The notes under the pieces were generated by a model. That model worked only from the letters and a program-made list of their open reading frames with translations. It ran no database searches and was not told where the DNA came from. 7,702 bases of DNA from Bacillota bacterium. GTDB taxonomy: Bacteria; Bacillota; Sulfobacillia; Sulfobacillales; Sulfobacillaceae. The translations under genes and the position numbers were made by a program. The stretch is taken from the NCBI GenBank assembly GCA_023381095.1, contig JAMCTO010000242.1:1-7702 (forward strand), read 5' to 3'. Shown one piece after another: positions 6,491-7,702 of this stretch; the first letter of the stretch is position 1; the number at the start of each line of letters is the position of its first letter.

Positions 6491-7390
6491 TTAAATAATA
6501 CGGTGGCCCAATGCCGAAGCTATTAAATTGGCGGCCAGTTCGCCGGTCCGATTATGTTCGTCCAGTATCGGGTTCACCTCAACCATTTCGATACCAGTCA
6601 ACACGTCTTCCTCAGCTAGCAACTCTAGTGCCAAGTGGGCCTCACGATCTGTCAACCCCCCGCTATAAGGCGTACCGGAGCCGGGAGCATATAGCGGGTC
6701 CAGCGCGTCGATATCAAAACTCAAGTGAACGCCATCGGTATCCGTACTAACAATATCGATGGCTCTGGCCATAACCTCCCTCATCCCGTAGCGATCGATT
6801 TCATGCATGGAAAAAACCGTCGTCCCGCTATGCCGCAAGGCCGCGGCTTCTGCTGGATCCAGTGTCCGTACACCGACGTAAACGACCTTGGCAGGATTTA
6901 CAAAATGTCCGTGAAACGCCGTTGCCAAAACCTGATTGCCGATCCCCACGGCCGTCGCTACGGGCATGCCATGGACATTGCCTGATGGCGAGGTGGTCTC
7001 GGTATTGTAATCTCCATGCGCATCAAACCATAGTAGTCCTAACCGTGGCTTGCGCCGCAATAACCCAGCGATGGTGCCAATGGCAATGCTATGGTCTCCC
7101 CCTAACACAACGGGAAATCCGTCCTCTTCAAGGACCTTTTCCACAGTACGTGCCAACACTCGGCTCACCTTCACAATTTCGTCTAGATATTTCATTTTGC
7201 TCTGGGTGGAGGTACGGCTTTCCGGCACCGGCACCGGGAGATTTCCCAGATCGACTACCGTGTGGCCTGCCTGTCGGACCTTTTCATGCAATCCTGCATA
7301 GCGAATCGCACTAGGACCCATATCCACCCCACGCCTGTCAGCGCCGTAATCCAACGGCACTCCTACAATTCGGACGGTCTTGGGCTTCAT
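6491..7390 (-). CDS. rocF: Arginase
   Basis: A 299-residue Mn-dependent ureohydrolase converting L-arginine to L-ornithine and urea in the cytosol; the length equals that of bacillary arginases. The binuclear manganese ligands are all present: H100 (GGDHS), D123, H125 and D127 (FDAHGDYNT), and D226 and D228 (SFDIDALDP). GNVHGMP (137-143) and E271 in EMVEVNP fit arginine binding and favour arginase over agmatinase. The ATG is preceded by AAGGAGA with a short spacer. The amidohydrolase follows 18 nt downstream in the same direction. A perfect TATAAT and two dyads lie in the 109-bp gap before it, so it probably has its own promoter rather than depending on the upstream amidase gene. Urea formed here would be a substrate for urease, which is not in the window. 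Confidence 0.92.
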   Translation of the reverse strand: MKPKTVRIVGVPLDYGADRRGVDMGPSAIRYAGLHEKVRQAGHTVVDLGNLPVPVPESRTSTQSKMKYLDEIVKVSRVLARTVEKVLEEDGFPVVLGGDHSIAIGTIAGLLRRKPRLGLLWFDAHGDYNTETTSPSGNVHGMPVATAVGIGNQVLATAFHGHFVNPAKVVYVGVRTLDPAEAAALRHSGTTVFSMHEIDRYGMREVMARAIDIVSTDTDGVHLSFDIDALDPLYAPGSGTPYSGGLTDREAHLALELLAEEDVLTGIEMVEVNPILDEHNRTGELAANLIASALGHRII

Positions 7391-7400
7391 AGCGTCTCCT

Positions 7401-7418
7401 TACGAACAATTTTTCGTA
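7401..7418 (-). promoter_or_regulatory. Hairpin abutting the arginase ribosome binding site
   Basis: TACGAA (7401-7406) and TTCGTA (7413-7418) form a 6-bp stem with a 6-nt loop. On the transcript the 3' arm runs directly into the AAGGAG SD, sharing its first A. Such a hairpin could modulate initiation of arginase translation, or the DNA dyad could be a protein site. The structure is real but short; its role is unknown. Confidence 0.35.
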
Positions 7419-7425
7419 GCACCGA

Positions 7426-7476
7426 GAACATGTTACTTGTCAACTGTTCCGAACCTGGTTTTACTCTACCATTATA
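7426..7476 (-). promoter_or_regulatory. Candidate arginase promoter region with dyad
   Basis: On the minus strand a perfect TATAAT occurs at 7476-7471, but the sequence 17 bp upstream (GCCTCC) is no -35, so an activator would be needed. Just downstream, GAACA (7426-7430) and TGTTC (7445-7449) form a dyad with a 14-bp spacer, placed as an operator in the leader would be. A TTGACA also lies within this dyad, without a good -10. The promoter is tentative. Confidence 0.3.
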
Positions 7477-7499
7477 TCGTGTACCGTAGCTTTGGAGGC

Positions 7500-7702
7500 T
7501 TAGTCCCGTATCAACAAGTGCGCAGGAGGGGGCGTTTGCAGCAAATTCTGCGGCCAGCGTCCTTTGAGAAACCAGCGTTCGGTGCCGACAAAAATATACC
7601 AAGATAAATTTCTTTGGTATTCCGGATTGAGTAACTGCTCTTCCTCTTTAGGATTGGTAATGAACCCAATTTCAACGTTTATCGCTGGCATGTCGGCGTA
7701 GC
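7500..7702 (-). CDS. N-acetylmuramoyl-L-alanine amidase (Amidase_3), C-terminal part, cut by window edge
   Basis: Only the last 67 codons are visible; the frame runs open through the right edge, so the ATG at 7691 is internal. The segment ADMPAINVEIGFITNPKEEE matches the end of zinc-dependent Amidase_3 domains: the Glu in VEIGF is the catalytic glutamate, and the following N-P-x-E-E and L-L-N-P-E-Y-Q are conserved family features. These enzymes act outside the membrane, splitting the bond between N-acetylmuramic acid and L-alanine in peptidoglycan. About 20 residues, Pro-rich in part, follow the domain. The zinc ligands and any signal peptide or cell-wall binding domain lie beyond the window. 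No clear terminator separates it from arginase downstream. Confidence 0.8.
   Translation of the reverse strand, partial: YADMPAINVEIGFITNPKEEEQLLNPEYQRNLSWYIFVGTERWFLKGRWPQNLLQTPPPAHLLIRD

Overview
The window looks like chromosomal DNA of a Firmicute. I would guess an acidophilic, Sulfobacillus-like lineage from the overall flavour of the proteins, but no marker gene confirms this. Support comes from strong AGGAGG-type ribosome binding sites before almost every gene, a TTG start behind a perfect SD, roughly balanced base composition, and short overlapping convergent genes. There are no tRNA or rRNA genes, CRISPR arrays or intact mobile elements.

Layout. (1) Positions 1-1080 are a gene-poor, apparently decayed stretch. 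It holds two long perfect inverted repeats (25-75, 137-164), a transglutaminase-like coding remnant on the minus strand (333-929) that keeps its Cys-His-Asp triad but lacks the N-terminal half, and a plus-strand hairpin/T-tract terminator (940-967). (2) 1084-2448 (+) encodes an MFS transporter of the phosphate:H+ symporter family. It converges on, and overlaps by 4 bases, (3) an APC-family amino acid permease (-, 2445-3857). (4) A divergent intergenic region (3858-4025) separates the permease from (5) a two-gene plus-strand operon: a polytopic membrane protein with a nickel/cobalt-transporter-like H-x4-DEH signature (4026-4913) and a Fur-family metalloregulator (4929-5366). (6) A minus-strand group follows: an incomplete N-acetylmuramoyl-L-alanine amidase at the right edge, arginase (6491-7390) and an M20D amidohydrolase (5348-6472). 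The amidohydrolase starts 18 nt after the arginase stop, and its own 3' end overlaps the fur gene.

The most interesting feature is in the divergent region. It carries two 17-bp elements of the form TTGCAA-N5-TTGCAA, close to the consensus known for the nickel-responsive Fur homologue Nur. Read toward its own gene, each element is nearly identical to the other (14 of 17 positions) and sits at the predicted transcription start, just upstream of the SD. The simplest reading is a local metal-responsive regulon in which the Fur-family protein controls its own operon (with the putative metal transporter) and the divergent amino acid permease. The neighbouring arginase makes urea, the substrate of the nickel enzyme urease. 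That gives a possible, unproven, physiological link between nickel handling and arginine use.
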